From positions 620,001 to 684,000 of the forward strand of contig JAOSKK010000023.1 in the NCBI GenBank assembly GCA_027493615.1: a DNA stretch of 64,000 nt. The letters run 5' to 3'. Each line of letters opens with the position of its first letter. Position 1 is the stretch's first letter. The notes beneath the pieces were generated by a model that was not told the origin of the DNA, made no database searches, and saw only the letters and a program-made list of their open reading frames with translations. Positions 28,851 to 37,881 of this stretch are shown in pieces. The DNA comes from Verrucomicrobiota bacterium. Its GTDB lineage: Bacteria; Verrucomicrobiota; Verrucomicrobiia; Limisphaerales; J093. Made by a program: the position numbers and the translations under genes.

Positions 28851-29911
28851 CCGGTTTGGGGTCGCATCTTAACATTTAACATTTCTAGCACCTTGAGGTA
28901 GTCCGCCGCCGCCGACCCGCCCGCCTTCATCCGCGCCTCGAACCGCCGCGCCCCCATCGCTGCCGCCGCCCACGCGCCCACGTTCGTCGCCCGGGCCAGC
29001 CCGACCCAGGACAACCCGCACGCCTTCCGCGCCGCGTAGAGCACCAGGTCCCGGCCACTGTCCCCACGCCGATCGCGAAACTTCTCCCACGGCTCCCCCT
29101 TCAGCGCCTCCACGCACTCAATGACCTGGCTCACCGCGGGCCGCTGTTCCCGCAATCGCCGAACCTCCTCTCGCGCCGAATCCTCCGTCGCCAGTCCTGC
29201 GCGCAAGCCCGCCAGGAACTCCTGGCTGCCCAGAACGAGCCGTTCCTTCAGCTCCTCCCAGGGCTTTTGCGTCGATCCCTCCCGCAACGCGGCCTCGACA
29301 TACTCCCGGTACCGTCGCCGCTCCTCCCCCGCCGGTCCCCCACCCCGCTTGAGCACCGTGCCGCACTCGAGCCACTCCGGCGCCTTCGCCAGCCCGATGT
29401 AGGCGCGATAGGAACTCCACCGGTAGCGTCGCAACTTCGTCGTTCGCTCCTTCACCTGGGCCGCATCGGGAGGTCCGGCCGCCCCGACGCGGATCTGCTG
29501 TTGCGACGCCTTGCTCAAGCCGAGGGCTTCGGTGCGGACCGGGTTGAGGTGCACGTAGCGGGTCAACGCCAGCGCCCAGGCGGCGGGCTCAACGATCACC
29601 GACCGGTAACGTCCCTGGAACAGATGACCCGCCCGGCTGTGGCGGCGGTTGAACCAGACGCTGTAGCTGACGTTGAGCCACTGCATGGCCCGGCTCAGAT
29701 TGGGCTCACGCAACTCGATGACGAGGTGGAAGTGGTTGTCCATCAGCACGAACGCGTGGAGGACCACATTGAACTGCGACACCATCTCGGCGAGCAGTTC
29801 GCAAAAATGCCGCCGATCGCGGTCGTCGCGGTAGATGGGACGTCGTTCGTTGCCGCGCGCCGTGCAGTGGTACCATCCTCCGGCGCGCTCGATGCGGAGC
29901 GGTCTGGCCAT
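28847..29911 (-). CDS. REP-associated tyrosine transposase (RAYT, Y1 family)
   Basis: 354 residues from MARPLRIERAGGWYHCTARG. The HUH motif is visible as VLMDNHFHLVIEL, and the catalytic Tyr lies in the helix near YVHLNPVR. Also FQGRYRSVIVEP and WSSYRAYIGL, all typical of Y1_Tnp proteins. It has a C-terminal DnaA-like helix-turn-helix extension (AARKACGLSWVGLARATNVG). The gene is enclosed by inverted 27-bp repeats, and its last codons are encoded by the left repeat, so protein and repeats form one unit. Confidence 0.9.
   Translation of the reverse strand: MARPLRIERAGGWYHCTARGNERRPIYRDDRDRRHFCELLAEMVSQFNVVLHAFVLMDNHFHLVIELREPNLSRAMQWLNVSYSVWFNRRHSRAGHLFQGRYRSVIVEPAAWALALTRYVHLNPVRTEALGLSKASQQQIRVGAAGPPDAAQVKERTTKLRRYRWSSYRAYIGLAKAPEWLECGTVLKRGGGPAGEERRRYREYVEAALREGSTQKPWEELKERLVLGSQEFLAGLRAGLATEDSAREEVRRLREQRPAVSQVIECVEALKGEPWEKFRDRRGDSGRDLVLYAARKACGLSWVGLARATNVGAWAAAAMGARRFEARMKAGGSAAADYLKVLEMLNVKMRPQTG
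28858..28884. repeat. Left RAYT-associated repeat
   Basis: Begins GGGGTCGCATCTTAACATTT. It is inverted relative to 29946-29972 with a single mismatch, and it encodes the C-terminal tail of the RAYT. Confidence 0.9.
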
Positions 29912-29945
29912 GCCGGCAAGCTTCGGAATTCCTCCCGCCGAGGTC

Positions 29946-30007
29946 AAATGTTAAATGTTAAGATGTGACCCCTGATTCGAGGGGTCACATCTTAACATTT
30001 AACATTT
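29946..30007. repeat. Right RAYT-associated palindrome
   Basis: Two perfectly complementary 27-base arms (29946-29972 and 29981-30007) with an 8-base loop. Each arm matches the left repeat. The far end supplies the TAA stop of the cysteine desulfurase gene, so the element abuts or has replaced that gene's 3' end. Confidence 0.95.
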
Positions 30008-31187
30008 AGAGTGGGACTGAAGGGAGGCGAAGGGAACCGTGAGGTCGCCAGCCGCGGGTCAGGCGGCGCAGCACGTCCACGCCGCGGGTCAGTTGGTCCG
30101 CCGTCGTTTCCACCGAAAGCGAGAAGCGCACCGCGCAAAGGGATGTCGCTGCCGTATGACCCATCGCCAGCAAGACAGGCGAAGGCGTAGGCCGGGCACA
30201 GGAACACGCCGCCCCTGTCGACGCAAGCACCCCGCAGGCATCAAGCTGCGCCACCAGCCAGCGGGAGGGAACCCCAGCAAAGTTGAGGTTCGAAATGTGT
30301 CCCACCCGCGGCACCCACCCCCCATTGACGCTGGCACCCGGGATCGACCTCAGGACCTCCCGCTCGAACCCGTCCCTCAGATCCGCCACCCGTCGCATCG
30401 CGTCGCGCCCCCGCTGCTGAACGAGCTTCACTGCGGCGGCGAACCCCACGATCGCGGCCACGTTCTCCGTCCCTGCGCGAAGGCCGTGTTCCTGGTCCCC
30501 GCCGACCTGGCGCGGCCCCAGACAGACCCCCTGCCGCACGAACAGCGCCCCCACCCCTTTGGGCCCATGGATCTTGTGCGCGGACACGCTCAGCAGATCC
30601 ACTCCCAGCGCCGAAACGGTGAGCGGCAACTTCCCAAACGCCTGGACCGCGTCCGCGTGTAGCAGCGTCGGGCGCCCCCGCAGGCACCGGGCAATCTCCG
30701 CCACGGGCTGGATCGTGCCCACCTCGTGGTTCACGAGCATCACGGAGACCAAGACGGTGTCGGGACCCACGGCATCCATCACCGCCCGGGGATCCACCCG
30801 GCACTGGGCGTCAACCCCGACGCGGGTGACGCCGACGCCGCGGCGTTCGAGCCGTTCCGCCGCGCGGGTGACTGAAGGATGCTCGACCGCCGAGATGACC
30901 ACATGCGGTTGGCGGCACCGGACTCCTGCCACGCCGCCAAACAGGGCGAGGTTGTTGGCCTCGGTTCCGCCGCTGGTGAAGACCACTTCCGCGGGCCGGC
31001 ACCCGAGCGCTGCAGCGAGGCAAGCCCGACTCTGTTCGAGTGCGCAGCGCGCCTGGAACCCGAGCCTGTGGCGACTGGAGGCATTTCCGAAGGCGTAGGC
31101 GTGGAACGGGAGCATCGCCTCGAGCACTTCCGGGGCGACCCGGGTGGTCGCCGCGTTGTCCAGATAGACTGTCGGCGGAGGTTCCAT
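30006..31187 (-). CDS. Cysteine desulfurase, NifS/IscS family
   Basis: PLP enzyme that moves sulfur from cysteine to a persulfide for Fe-S or thio-cofactor synthesis. 393 residues: YLDNAATTRVAPEVLEAML, FTSGGTEANNLALFG, Schiff-base lysine in SVSAHKIHGPKGVGALFV (about residue 205), and the active-site Cys loop STGAACSCARPTPSPVLLAM (about residue 325). No IscU, SufBD or tRNA-thiolation gene is adjacent, so the acceptor is unknown. The C terminus abuts the RAYT palindrome. Confidence 0.93.
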   Translation of the reverse strand: MEPPPTVYLDNAATTRVAPEVLEAMLPFHAYAFGNASSRHRLGFQARCALEQSRACLAAALGCRPAEVVFTSGGTEANNLALFGGVAGVRCRQPHVVISAVEHPSVTRAAERLERRGVGVTRVGVDAQCRVDPRAVMDAVGPDTVLVSVMLVNHEVGTIQPVAEIARCLRGRPTLLHADAVQAFGKLPLTVSALGVDLLSVSAHKIHGPKGVGALFVRQGVCLGPRQVGGDQEHGLRAGTENVAAIVGFAAAVKLVQQRGRDAMRRVADLRDGFEREVLRSIPGASVNGGWVPRVGHISNLNFAGVPSRWLVAQLDACGVLASTGAACSCARPTPSPVLLAMGHTAATSLCAVRFSLSVETTADQLTRGVDVLRRLTRGWRPHGSLRLPSVPL

Positions 31188-31193
31188 GCCGGC

Positions 31194-31955
31194 TCATGAC
31201 CTCGCTCCCCCGGGTTTCTGCGCCACCACGATAAGTCGGGCGGGACACCGACCCGCCGGTGCCAGGGTGGCTTCGTCGTGGACCCCGCGGATCACCAAAC
31301 CGGCTGCAAGCAACCCGTCCCCCACGCGGGCCGGTTCGTAGGCCCGTTCGGCGTGCCGTTCGATCATCGGTCCGCCTCCGCCCGCCCAACGGTGGACGAC
31401 CAGGACGCGCAGCAGGCGGCGGGCGGGTTCCCAGCGGACGTGTTGTTCGAGGCAGCGCCAGGGGACGCGGAGCGCGCGACGATACGTCCGTTCGCCACCG
31501 AGAGGCCGGCAAGGCGTCACGATGTCGAAGTAGAAGTGGCCGCCGGACCGCAGATTCGCTGCCACGCGCCCGAAGGTCCGGTACAGGTCCGGCGGGCTGA
31601 GCAGGTGGTTCAGCGTGTCGAAGTTGGCCGTCACGAGGTCCACCGGCTCCGGCAGGCACAAGCCCCGGATATCCTGTTGGAGGAACCGGACGCCCGGCCC
31701 GTCGCAGCGCAGGCGGGCGACGCGGAGCATCTCGGGGGATCGGTCCACCGCGTACACGCGGGCACCCCAGCAGCGGTTCAAGTAGCAGGCAAACAAGCCT
31801 GTTCCGCACCCGAGGTCCGCCGCCGACTCGAACCCGATGGCATAGGTCCTGGCCAGCGAGGTGAAGGCCCGTCGCACCCGCTGGAAGAACTGCCAGCCGA
31901 CGAGGGCGTCGTATGCCTCGACGAACTGGCTGTAAGGCCGTGCCATCCGGATCAT
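31194..31955 (-). CDS. Class I SAM-dependent methyltransferase
   Basis: 253 residues: MARPYSQFVEAYDALVGW, SAM motif I AADLGCGTGLFACYL, motif II VYAVDRSPEMLRVAR, and VDLVTANFDTLNHLLSPPDL. The fold is the Methyltransf_25/11 type; substrate unknown. It ends 7 bases before the cysteine desulfurase and the two are probably cotranscribed. Confidence 0.88.
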   Translation of the reverse strand: MIRMARPYSQFVEAYDALVGWQFFQRVRRAFTSLARTYAIGFESAADLGCGTGLFACYLNRCWGARVYAVDRSPEMLRVARLRCDGPGVRFLQQDIRGLCLPEPVDLVTANFDTLNHLLSPPDLYRTFGRVAANLRSGGHFYFDIVTPCRPLGGERTYRRALRVPWRCLEQHVRWEPARRLLRVLVVHRWAGGGGPMIERHAERAYEPARVGDGLLAAGLVIRGVHDEATLAPAGRCPARLIVVAQKPGGARS

Positions 31956-31994
31956 GCCATGCGAAGAGGGGGCCGAACGGCGGGTGCGGGTCGG

Positions 31995-33113
31995 TTACGG
32001 CAGACACGGAGGTGTCCGCCGCACGTAGGGCATGCGGAAGAAGCCGCGCACCCGTGTCGTTCCACGGCGGGTCACCTGCACACAACGGACACGGGCGCCG
32101 CCGGCGAGGCGTTCACAGCGGATCACGACGTTGTCGTCGCCCGGTGCATTCGGGTCATAGACGCGGAGCTGGGTTACCACGGCACCGGCGCTGGTGGCGT
32201 CGTAGGCCAGGACCTGGTGATTGCGCCAGATGCTCACGGCACCCGGACCCACGTAGATGAGACCGAGCACGACGCGCTGCCCGGCGGCGAGACTGCGCGT
32301 CGTGGCGTTGAGCTCCGGGGCGGTCAACTCCTGAAGGCCGTCGACGGTGAGCGCGCCGGTGCCGGGGATCAGAGGGCCCAGGACCAGACCCGCGGGCAGC
32401 GCCACGTCGGGCCGGTTGGTCCACGTGAGGAACTTCTGGACCAGTCCGAAGCCGGGTGCGCCGAGAGAATCGAGCTGCCGTCTGAGCAGGTAATTGAACA
32501 GCGGGCTGCCGGCCGTGGGGACCGTGCTTGCGGACGGGATCGGGATACACGCCAGGAAGTAATCAAGCGCCGCGCTGGCCATCCCGCCGCAGAGCCCGAA
32601 GCTGGCGGGGATGGCCGGGAGCGGGCGGGGCAGTGGAATGGTGGCGGAAAAACTGTTCGTGAATCGGAACCCGTGTCGCGACGGGAGGAAGGGCCCGACG
32701 GGCGTGCAGACGGGTGGCGGACAGGGGTGGGCGTGGAGGAGGGCGGGGGTGGCGGGGGTGGGGGTGGCAGGGCGGGGAGTCGAGAAGCGGATGGATTCCA
32801 CGCGGTGCGGCCCCCAGACGTATTCGGCCCGGATCTCGACAGGTTGACCGACGCGATGGCGGAGCACCTGGGTCCAGATCTGCTGGAGGGAGGGGTTGGC
32901 GTTGACGAGGTCGCGTTCCCGGCGGATGGGGACCCCGGGCGGGACGCGGGTGCGGGACATCACGCAGGTGCTGATCCACCGTTGCACGCCGTCCTCGAGG
33001 GCGGCGAAGGTGGCGGGAATCGTGAAGACCCGCCGGTAGCAGCGCGGCTGGAGGGTGGGGTTCGTTGGGGCGGCCTCGAGGGTGCCGGCGGGCAGGTGGG
33101 CGCTGCAGTACAT
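31995..33113 (-). CDS. Papain-like (Cys-His) protein of unknown function
   Basis: 372 residues with no signal peptide. After an N-terminal beta-rich part and a Pro/Thr/Ala-rich linker comes HGFRFTNSFSA, then FGLCGGMASAALDYF with a candidate catalytic Cys, PLFNYLLRRQLDSL, VVLGLIYVGPGAVSIWRNHQ with a candidate His (NHQVLAYD), and LRVYDPNAPGDDN with a candidate Asp/Asn. This Cys...His...YDPN order resembles papain/C39-like folds seen in uncharacterised actinobacterial and proteobacterial proteins; activity is inferred. It is the last gene of the 32-50 kb cluster, cut off from the rest by two IS110 copies. Confidence 0.6.
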   Translation of the reverse strand: MYCSAHLPAGTLEAAPTNPTLQPRCYRRVFTIPATFAALEDGVQRWISTCVMSRTRVPPGVPIRRERDLVNANPSLQQIWTQVLRHRVGQPVEIRAEYVWGPHRVESIRFSTPRPATPTPATPALLHAHPCPPPVCTPVGPFLPSRHGFRFTNSFSATIPLPRPLPAIPASFGLCGGMASAALDYFLACIPIPSASTVPTAGSPLFNYLLRRQLDSLGAPGFGLVQKFLTWTNRPDVALPAGLVLGPLIPGTGALTVDGLQELTAPELNATTRSLAAGQRVVLGLIYVGPGAVSIWRNHQVLAYDATSAGAVVTQLRVYDPNAPGDDNVVIRCERLAGGARVRCVQVTRRGTTRVRGFFRMPYVRRTPPCLP

Positions 33114-33299
33114 GGTTCAACGAATCACTGGCGGTCGCGGGTCCCCGGTGGCTGCGAACGCCGGCGGATCGGGGAAGCGGCCTGTTGCCTTCGGACCTGC
33201 TGGGTGGCCACGAACCGCGGAGGGTGCAGGCGGGACGCCCGCACCACAGGTTCATGGAGAGTTCCTTGTTCCTTTCGGACCTGCTCACCGGCCATGAAC

Positions 33300-33498
33300 C
33301 TGGCAGCATCGCCAGCGTGCTGCGACACCAAGAGCAGTGTGACCGTTCGTATCCTTTGGTGCCTTGTGCCCGGTGGAGAGACTGGTTCCGGTGGTGGACT
33401 TCTGCGCATTTTGGTGAGGCCCTTGTGGGTTTTCCCGTTGGGAAGATTTGTTTCTCCCAGAACTCCACCGGGCTTGCGGTGTCGGGGCCAGACAACCT
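33300..33498 (+). ncRNA. Candidate IS110 bridge RNA, copy 1
   Basis: Non-coding left end of the element, upstream of the transposase, where IS110-type bridge RNAs lie. A perfect 11-bp stem pairs 33368-33378 (GCCCGGTGGAG) with 33463-33473 and encloses about 84 bases with further weak stems. The same structure is at 35056-35161 in copy 2. Location follows known IS110 biology (IS621); the loops have not been matched to the target. Confidence 0.45.
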
Positions 33499-34844
33499 AT
33501 GAATCCAGTCCCAACCCTGCCCGTGCTCAATCCGCTGGCTGCCTTCGTTGATGTCGGCAGTGAGCAGATGTTTGTCTCCATCGGTGGCGGTCCGCCCGAG
33601 GTCTTCGGCACCGTTACCTGCCAACTCCACCGACTGCGCGACTGGCTGCAGGCGCGCGGCGTCAAGTCCATCGCCATGGAAGCCACCGGCGTCTATTGGC
33701 TGCCCCTCTACGGCGTGCTGGAAGCGGCCGGTTTGGAGGTCCTGATGGTCAACGGTCGGCAGACCCGTAACCTGCCCGGACGCAAGACCGACATGAAGGA
33801 CTGCCAATGGGGTGCCACGCTCCATGCCCACGGTCTGTTGCGTGCGGGCTTCGTGCCCCGGCCGACATCCGCCGCCTGCAGGACTACGTGCGGCTGCGCA
33901 CCGATCATCTGACCAGCGCGGCGGCGTGCGTGCAGCATCAGCAGAAGGCCTTGGAACGGATGAACATCAAACTGCACGATGTCATCAGCAGTCTGGTCGG
34001 CACCAGCGGGCAGAAGGTGATCGGGGCGATCCTGGCCGGCGAGCGTGCTCCGGAGCGGTTGCTGGGGCTGTGCGATGTGCAGATTCGGCAGAAGAAGGCC
34101 GCTGAGGTGAAGGAGTCGCTGCGCGGAACTTGGGCCGAGGAACATCTCTTCGCGCTGCAGCAAGCGGTCGAGGACTGGCAACACTTCCAACGCCAGATTG
34201 CGGCGTGTGACCGACAGATCGAAGCGGTGCTGCACCAGATCCACGGTCCGGCGTGCCCAGCCCCCGCGGCGGGGACCACACCTGTGGCGGTCAAACGTCC
34301 GGGGGTGAACGCGCCACAGATCCCGGGACTGCACGGCCTGCTGGTCCGCTTGTGCGGCGGCAAGGATCTCACCGTGCTGCCCGCCCACACCGACTACAGT
34401 CTCCTGCAACTGATCGCCGAAGTGGGCACCGATTTGAGCCGCTGGGCGACGGAGAAACACTTCACCGCCTGGCTGGGACTGGCCCCGGGCAGCCACCAGA
34501 GCGGCAAGCGCCACGGGTCGGTGGGGCGCAAGCGCAACCGGGCCGGGCGGCTGTTCTGCGTGATGGGACGGAGCCTGGCGCGCAGTAAGCATATCGCCCT
34601 GGGTGGTTATTACCGTCGCATGGCTGGGCGGCGCGGTGGCTTGGTGGCTAACATCGCCTTGGCGCGGAAGCTGGCCGAGTGGTTCTGGCGGGTGATGGTC
34701 AAAGGGGTGGAGTATGTCGAACGCGGGTTGGCCCAGTACGAAGAGCAAGTGCTCGAAACCAAGCGCCGGGCCCTGCAACGCTTGGCCAAACAGCTCGGCC
34801 GCGTGGTCCTCCCCAGCCTCGCCGAACTCAAGGCCGAGGGGTAG
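33499..34844 (+). pseudogene. IS110 transposase, copy 1, one-base deletion
   Basis: Identical in reading to copy 2 up to RAGFVP, where four C replace five (about 33855) and the frame is lost; the remainder is open in the next frame to 34844. The deletion is in a homopolymer and may be a sequencing artefact. If real, this copy could only be mobilised in trans by copy 2. Confidence 0.85.
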
Positions 34845-34887
34845 GTTCATGGGAAGCGTCCTTGGCCTCGGCGGCCATGCGCTGGGG

Positions 34888-34945
34888 CCATGAACCTGAA
34901 ATTCGCAAGTCCTTGGAAATCAACATGGCGATTTCAGGTTCATGG
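34888..34945. repeat. Palindrome between the IS110 copies (CCATGAACC...GGTTCATGG)
   Basis: Perfect 15-base arms (34888-34902 and 34931-34945) with a 28-base loop. The right arm is also the left edge of IS110 copy 2, and the GGTTCATGG half recurs at every IS110 edge, so this looks like the element's insertion target. Confidence 0.9.
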
Positions 34946-36546
34946 AGAGTTCCTTGTTCCTTTCGGACCTGCTCACCGGCCATGAACCTGGCAGCATCGC
35001 CAGCGTGCTGCGACACCAAGAGCAGTGTGACCGTTCGTATCCTTTGGTGCCTTGTGCCCGGTGGAGAGACTGGTTCCGGTGGTGGACTTCTGCGCATTTT
35101 GGTGAGGCCCTTGTGGGTTTTCCCGTTGGGAAGATTTGTTTCTCCCAGAACTCCACCGGGCTTGCGGTGTCGGGGGCCAGACAACCTATGAATCCAGTCC
35201 CAACCCTGCCCGTGCTCAATCCGCTGGCTGCCTTCGTTGATGTCGGCAGTGAGCAGATGTTTGTCTCCATCGGTGGCGGTCCGCCCGAGGTCTTCGGCAC
35301 CGTTACCTGCCAACTCCACCGACTGCGCGACTGGCTGCAGGCGCGCGGCGTCAAGTCCATCGCCATGGAAGCCACCGGCGTCTATTGGCTGCCCCTCTAC
35401 GGCGTGCTGGAAGCGGCCGGTTTGGAGGTCCTGATGGTCAACGGTCGGCAGACCCGTAACCTGCCCGGACGCAAGACCGACATGAAGGACTGCCAATGGG
35501 GTGCCACGCTCCATGCCCACGGTCTGTTGCGTGCGGGCTTCGTGCCCCCGGCCGACATCCGCCGCCTGCAGGACTACGTGCGGCTGCGCACCGATCATCT
35601 GACCAGCGCGGCGGCGTGCGTGCAGCATCAGCAGAAGGCCTTGGAACGGATGAACATCAAACTGCACGATGTCATCAGCAGTCTGGTCGGCACCAGCGGG
35701 CAGAAGGTGATCGGGGCGATCCTGGCCGGCGAGCGTGCTCCGGAGCGGTTGCTGGGGCTGTGCGATGTGCAGATTCGGCAGAAGAAGGCCGCTGAGGTGA
35801 AGGAGTCGCTGCGCGGAACTTGGGCCGAGGAACATCTCTTCGCGCTGCAGCAAGCGGTCGAGGACTGGCAACACTTCCAACGCCAGATTGCGGCGTGTGA
35901 CCGACAGATCGAAGCGGTGCTGCACCAGATCCACGGTCCGGCGTGCCCAGCCCCCGCGGCGGGGACCACACCTGTGGCGGTCAAACGTCCGGGGGTGAAC
36001 GCGCCACAGATCCCGGGACTGCACGGCCTGCTGGTCCGCTTGTGCGGCGGCAAGGATCTCACCGTGCTGCCCGCCCACACCGACTACAGTCTCCTGCAAC
36101 TGATCGCCGAAGTGGGCACCGATTTGAGCCGCTGGGCGACGGAGAAACACTTCACCGCCTGGCTGGGACTGGCCCCGGGCAGCCACCAGAGCGGCAAGCG
36201 CCACGGGTCGGTGGGGCGCAAGCGCAACCGGGCCGGGCGGCTGTTCTGCGTGATGGGACGGAGCCTGGCGCGCAGTAAGCATATCGCCCTGGGTGGTTAT
36301 TACCGTCGCATGGCTGGGCGGCGCGGTGGCTTGGTGGCTAACATCGCCTTGGCGCGGAAGCTGGCCGAGTGGTTCTGGCGGGTGATGGTCAAAGGGGTGG
36401 AGTATGTCGAACGCGGGTTGGCCCAGTACGAAGAGCAAGTGCTCGAAACCAAGCGCCGGGCCCTGCAACGCTTGGCCAAACAGCTCGGCCGCGTGGTCCT
36501 CCCCAGCCTCGCCGAACTCAAGGCCGAGGGGTAGGTTCATGGGAAG
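34935..36546 (+). mobile_element. IS110-family element, copy 2 (intact)
   Basis: About 1612 bp in direct orientation to copy 1, separated from it by 78 bases. Differences noticed are five instead of four G near 35176 and five instead of four C near 35545. It lies between the OmpA-phospholipase gene and the papain-like gene, interrupting the minus-strand cluster without breaking a gene. Confidence 0.9.
35188..36534 (+). CDS. IS110-family transposase (DEDD/serine recombinase)
   Basis: 448 residues from MNPVPTLPVLNPLAAFVDVG. The N-terminal RuvC-like DEDD residues are visible: Asp in FVDVGSEQMF, Glu in SIAMEATGVYWLPLYG, and the Asp pair in RKTDMKDCQW. The middle is a long coiled coil. The C-terminal Transposase_20 domain has LIAEVGTDLSRW, FTAWLGLAPGSHQSGKRHGS with the candidate catalytic Ser, and GRKRNRAGRLF. 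The frame is open upstream to 34942, but that part is the bridge-RNA region and the ATG at 35188 matches family length. Confidence 0.93.
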   Translation: MNPVPTLPVLNPLAAFVDVGSEQMFVSIGGGPPEVFGTVTCQLHRLRDWLQARGVKSIAMEATGVYWLPLYGVLEAAGLEVLMVNGRQTRNLPGRKTDMKDCQWGATLHAHGLLRAGFVPPADIRRLQDYVRLRTDHLTSAAACVQHQQKALERMNIKLHDVISSLVGTSGQKVIGAILAGERAPERLLGLCDVQIRQKKAAEVKESLRGTWAEEHLFALQQAVEDWQHFQRQIAACDRQIEAVLHQIHGPACPAPAAGTTPVAVKRPGVNAPQIPGLHGLLVRLCGGKDLTVLPAHTDYSLLQLIAEVGTDLSRWATEKHFTAWLGLAPGSHQSGKRHGSVGRKRNRAGRLFCVMGRSLARSKHIALGGYYRRMAGRRGGLVANIALARKLAEWFWRVMVKGVEYVERGLAQYEEQVLETKRRALQRLAKQLGRVVLPSLAELKAEG

Positions 36547-36572
36547 GGTGGGCGTGGGGTTGTGCATTGCGT

Positions 36573-37835
36573 TCAGCGGCGACAGGGCGCGAGGGAGAAG
36601 TAGCGGTGCACGCGACTGGCCCAACGGCCCATGGGCGTGGCGGGATGGCGCAAGGGCGCGACACAATCCAACAGGGCGCGGTCGCAGCCGCAGTTGAAGT
36701 AGCCGCGCCGGCTGTAGCATTGGTCATGGGTCTGGCAGCAGGCGTCCAGCGCATCGATCGGGGCGCCGGGACCGCTGCAACCGGGACCGCACCAGCGTCC
36801 GTACAGGCAGGGCAAACCGTGGAGGCCATAGCCCTGGACGCCGCCAGTTCCGGGCAACCGAATGGTGGACAGCAACGTGATGACCACCCGCCGTTCCTGG
36901 GGGTTCTCGACGCGATCGGGCGTGCGGGCGAGGTGCTCGCCAAACGCGCGCACCTCGATGCGAGCCCCGGGGCCGAGCAGGTCGCGCAGCAGCCGCGCGA
37001 CGCGTTCGGCCCGGCGGCGGGACAGGTCACGGTTGGCGGGACCGGACTGCGTCGTGCTGGCATATCCGTCCACCCGGATCGGCGAGCGACCCTGCTCGAG
37101 GCTCTGTCGCAGGGGCGGGGCGAGCCCCAGGATCCAGCGGGCCAACCGCTGCTCGTCTCCCTCGCGCAGCCGGTGCGAGCCGGGCGGCGAGAAATAGACC
37201 ACGAACGGAATGGGCAACACGATATCCCGCGGCGGCACGGGGGGCGGTGCGGGCGCCACGCGTTCGCAGCCGGCCGGCCGGGTGCCCACCCGGACCCAGT
37301 TCCGCTCGGAGCGGAAGTCGGTCAAGCGCACGGAACCGTCGGCTTTGACGTAGAGCTTGCCCTCGAACGACACATGGCCCCGTCCCCAGGGATCCCATTG
37401 GCCGGAGATCAGGAACACCACCTCGGCGACCGGATCCGTGCGCACGCTGTATTCGCGCCCTTCGAAGGTCGCCGAGAAGGACGAGGTCGTGAGGGAACTG
37501 GACCGGTCCACGAGCGCGCGGACGCCGGCGTTGCGGACGTCGTTGCCGTTGTAGTCGAACTCGAGTCGGAACCAGAAGTTCTGATCCCCGACGATATGGC
37601 CGATGATGGGGCGCGGGTGAAAGGCCACGAGCGAGAACTCGCGGACGCACCGGCGGAAGGTCTGCGAGGGCGGTGTGCGTTCATGGACATAACTGACGGT
37701 CGAGGAATTCGACGAGAACGCGCCACTGGTGAGGATCGACTGCCCGGTCTGGAAGAGGGCGACGCCCAGGCCGACGGCTTCCACGACCTCGCCGAGGTTG
37801 TCCGGCGGCGCGGGTGAGTTGGGGGTGAGGTACAT
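36573..37835 (-). CDS. OmpA-domain/phospholipase A2-domain fusion protein
   Basis: 420 residues, no signal peptide visible. Residues 1-200: unknown beta-rich domain ([20 protein letters not shown]). Residues 215-330: OmpA-like peptidoglycan-binding fold ([51 protein letters not shown]). Residues 350-400: phospholipase A2 motif, [13 protein letters not shown] then [20 protein letters not shown] and [10 protein letters not shown], holding the catalytic His-Asp pair (CCxxHDxCY) and the Ca-binding glycine loop. This combination is new to me. It may bind peptidoglycan and cut phospholipid, for instance during release or entry of an assembled particle. Expected partners are the adjacent peptidase and PLC-like genes. 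Confidence 0.8.
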   Translation of the reverse strand: MYLTPNSPAPPDNLGEVVEAVGLGVALFQTGQSILTSGAFSSNSSTVSYVHERTPPSQTFRRCVREFSLVAFHPRPIIGHIVGDQNFWFRLEFDYNGNDVRNAGVRALVDRSSSLTTSSFSATFEGREYSVRTDPVAEVVFLISGQWDPWGRGHVSFEGKLYVKADGSVRLTDFRSERNWVRVGTRPAGCERVAPAPPPVPPRDIVLPIPFVVYFSPPGSHRLREGDEQRLARWILGLAPPLRQSLEQGRSPIRVDGYASTTQSGPANRDLSRRRAERVARLLRDLLGPGARIEVRAFGEHLARTPDRVENPQERRVVITLLSTIRLPGTGGVQGYGLHGLPCLYGRWCGPGCSGPGAPIDALDACCQTHDQCYSRRGYFNCGCDRALLDCVAPLRHPATPMGRWASRVHRYFSLAPCRR

Positions 37836-37881
37836 GGCCGTTTCGCGGAGAAGGGTGGGGTCAAGCGGCGGAAGGGCGGCG

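Larger units (their letters stand above)
33247..34856 (+). mobile_element. IS110-family element, copy 1
   Basis: About 1610 bp, nearly identical to 34935-36546. Both copies begin CAGGTTCATGG and end TAGGTTCATGGGAAG, so the boundaries coincide with the palindromic host repeat GGTTCATGG. IS110 elements lack inverted repeats and use a bridge RNA to choose targets. The transposase here carries a one-base deletion. Confidence 0.88.

Noticed and set aside
33840-33870. Programmed frameshift in IS110 copy 1
   Set aside because: Copy 2 encodes the same protein in a single frame; IS110 transposases are not known to need frameshifting.
34828-36720. 630-codon open frame antisense to IS110 copy 2
   Set aside because: It is the mirror of a high-GC transposase gene, recurs at copy 1, and has no protein-family sense; the plus-strand frame has clear IS110 motifs.
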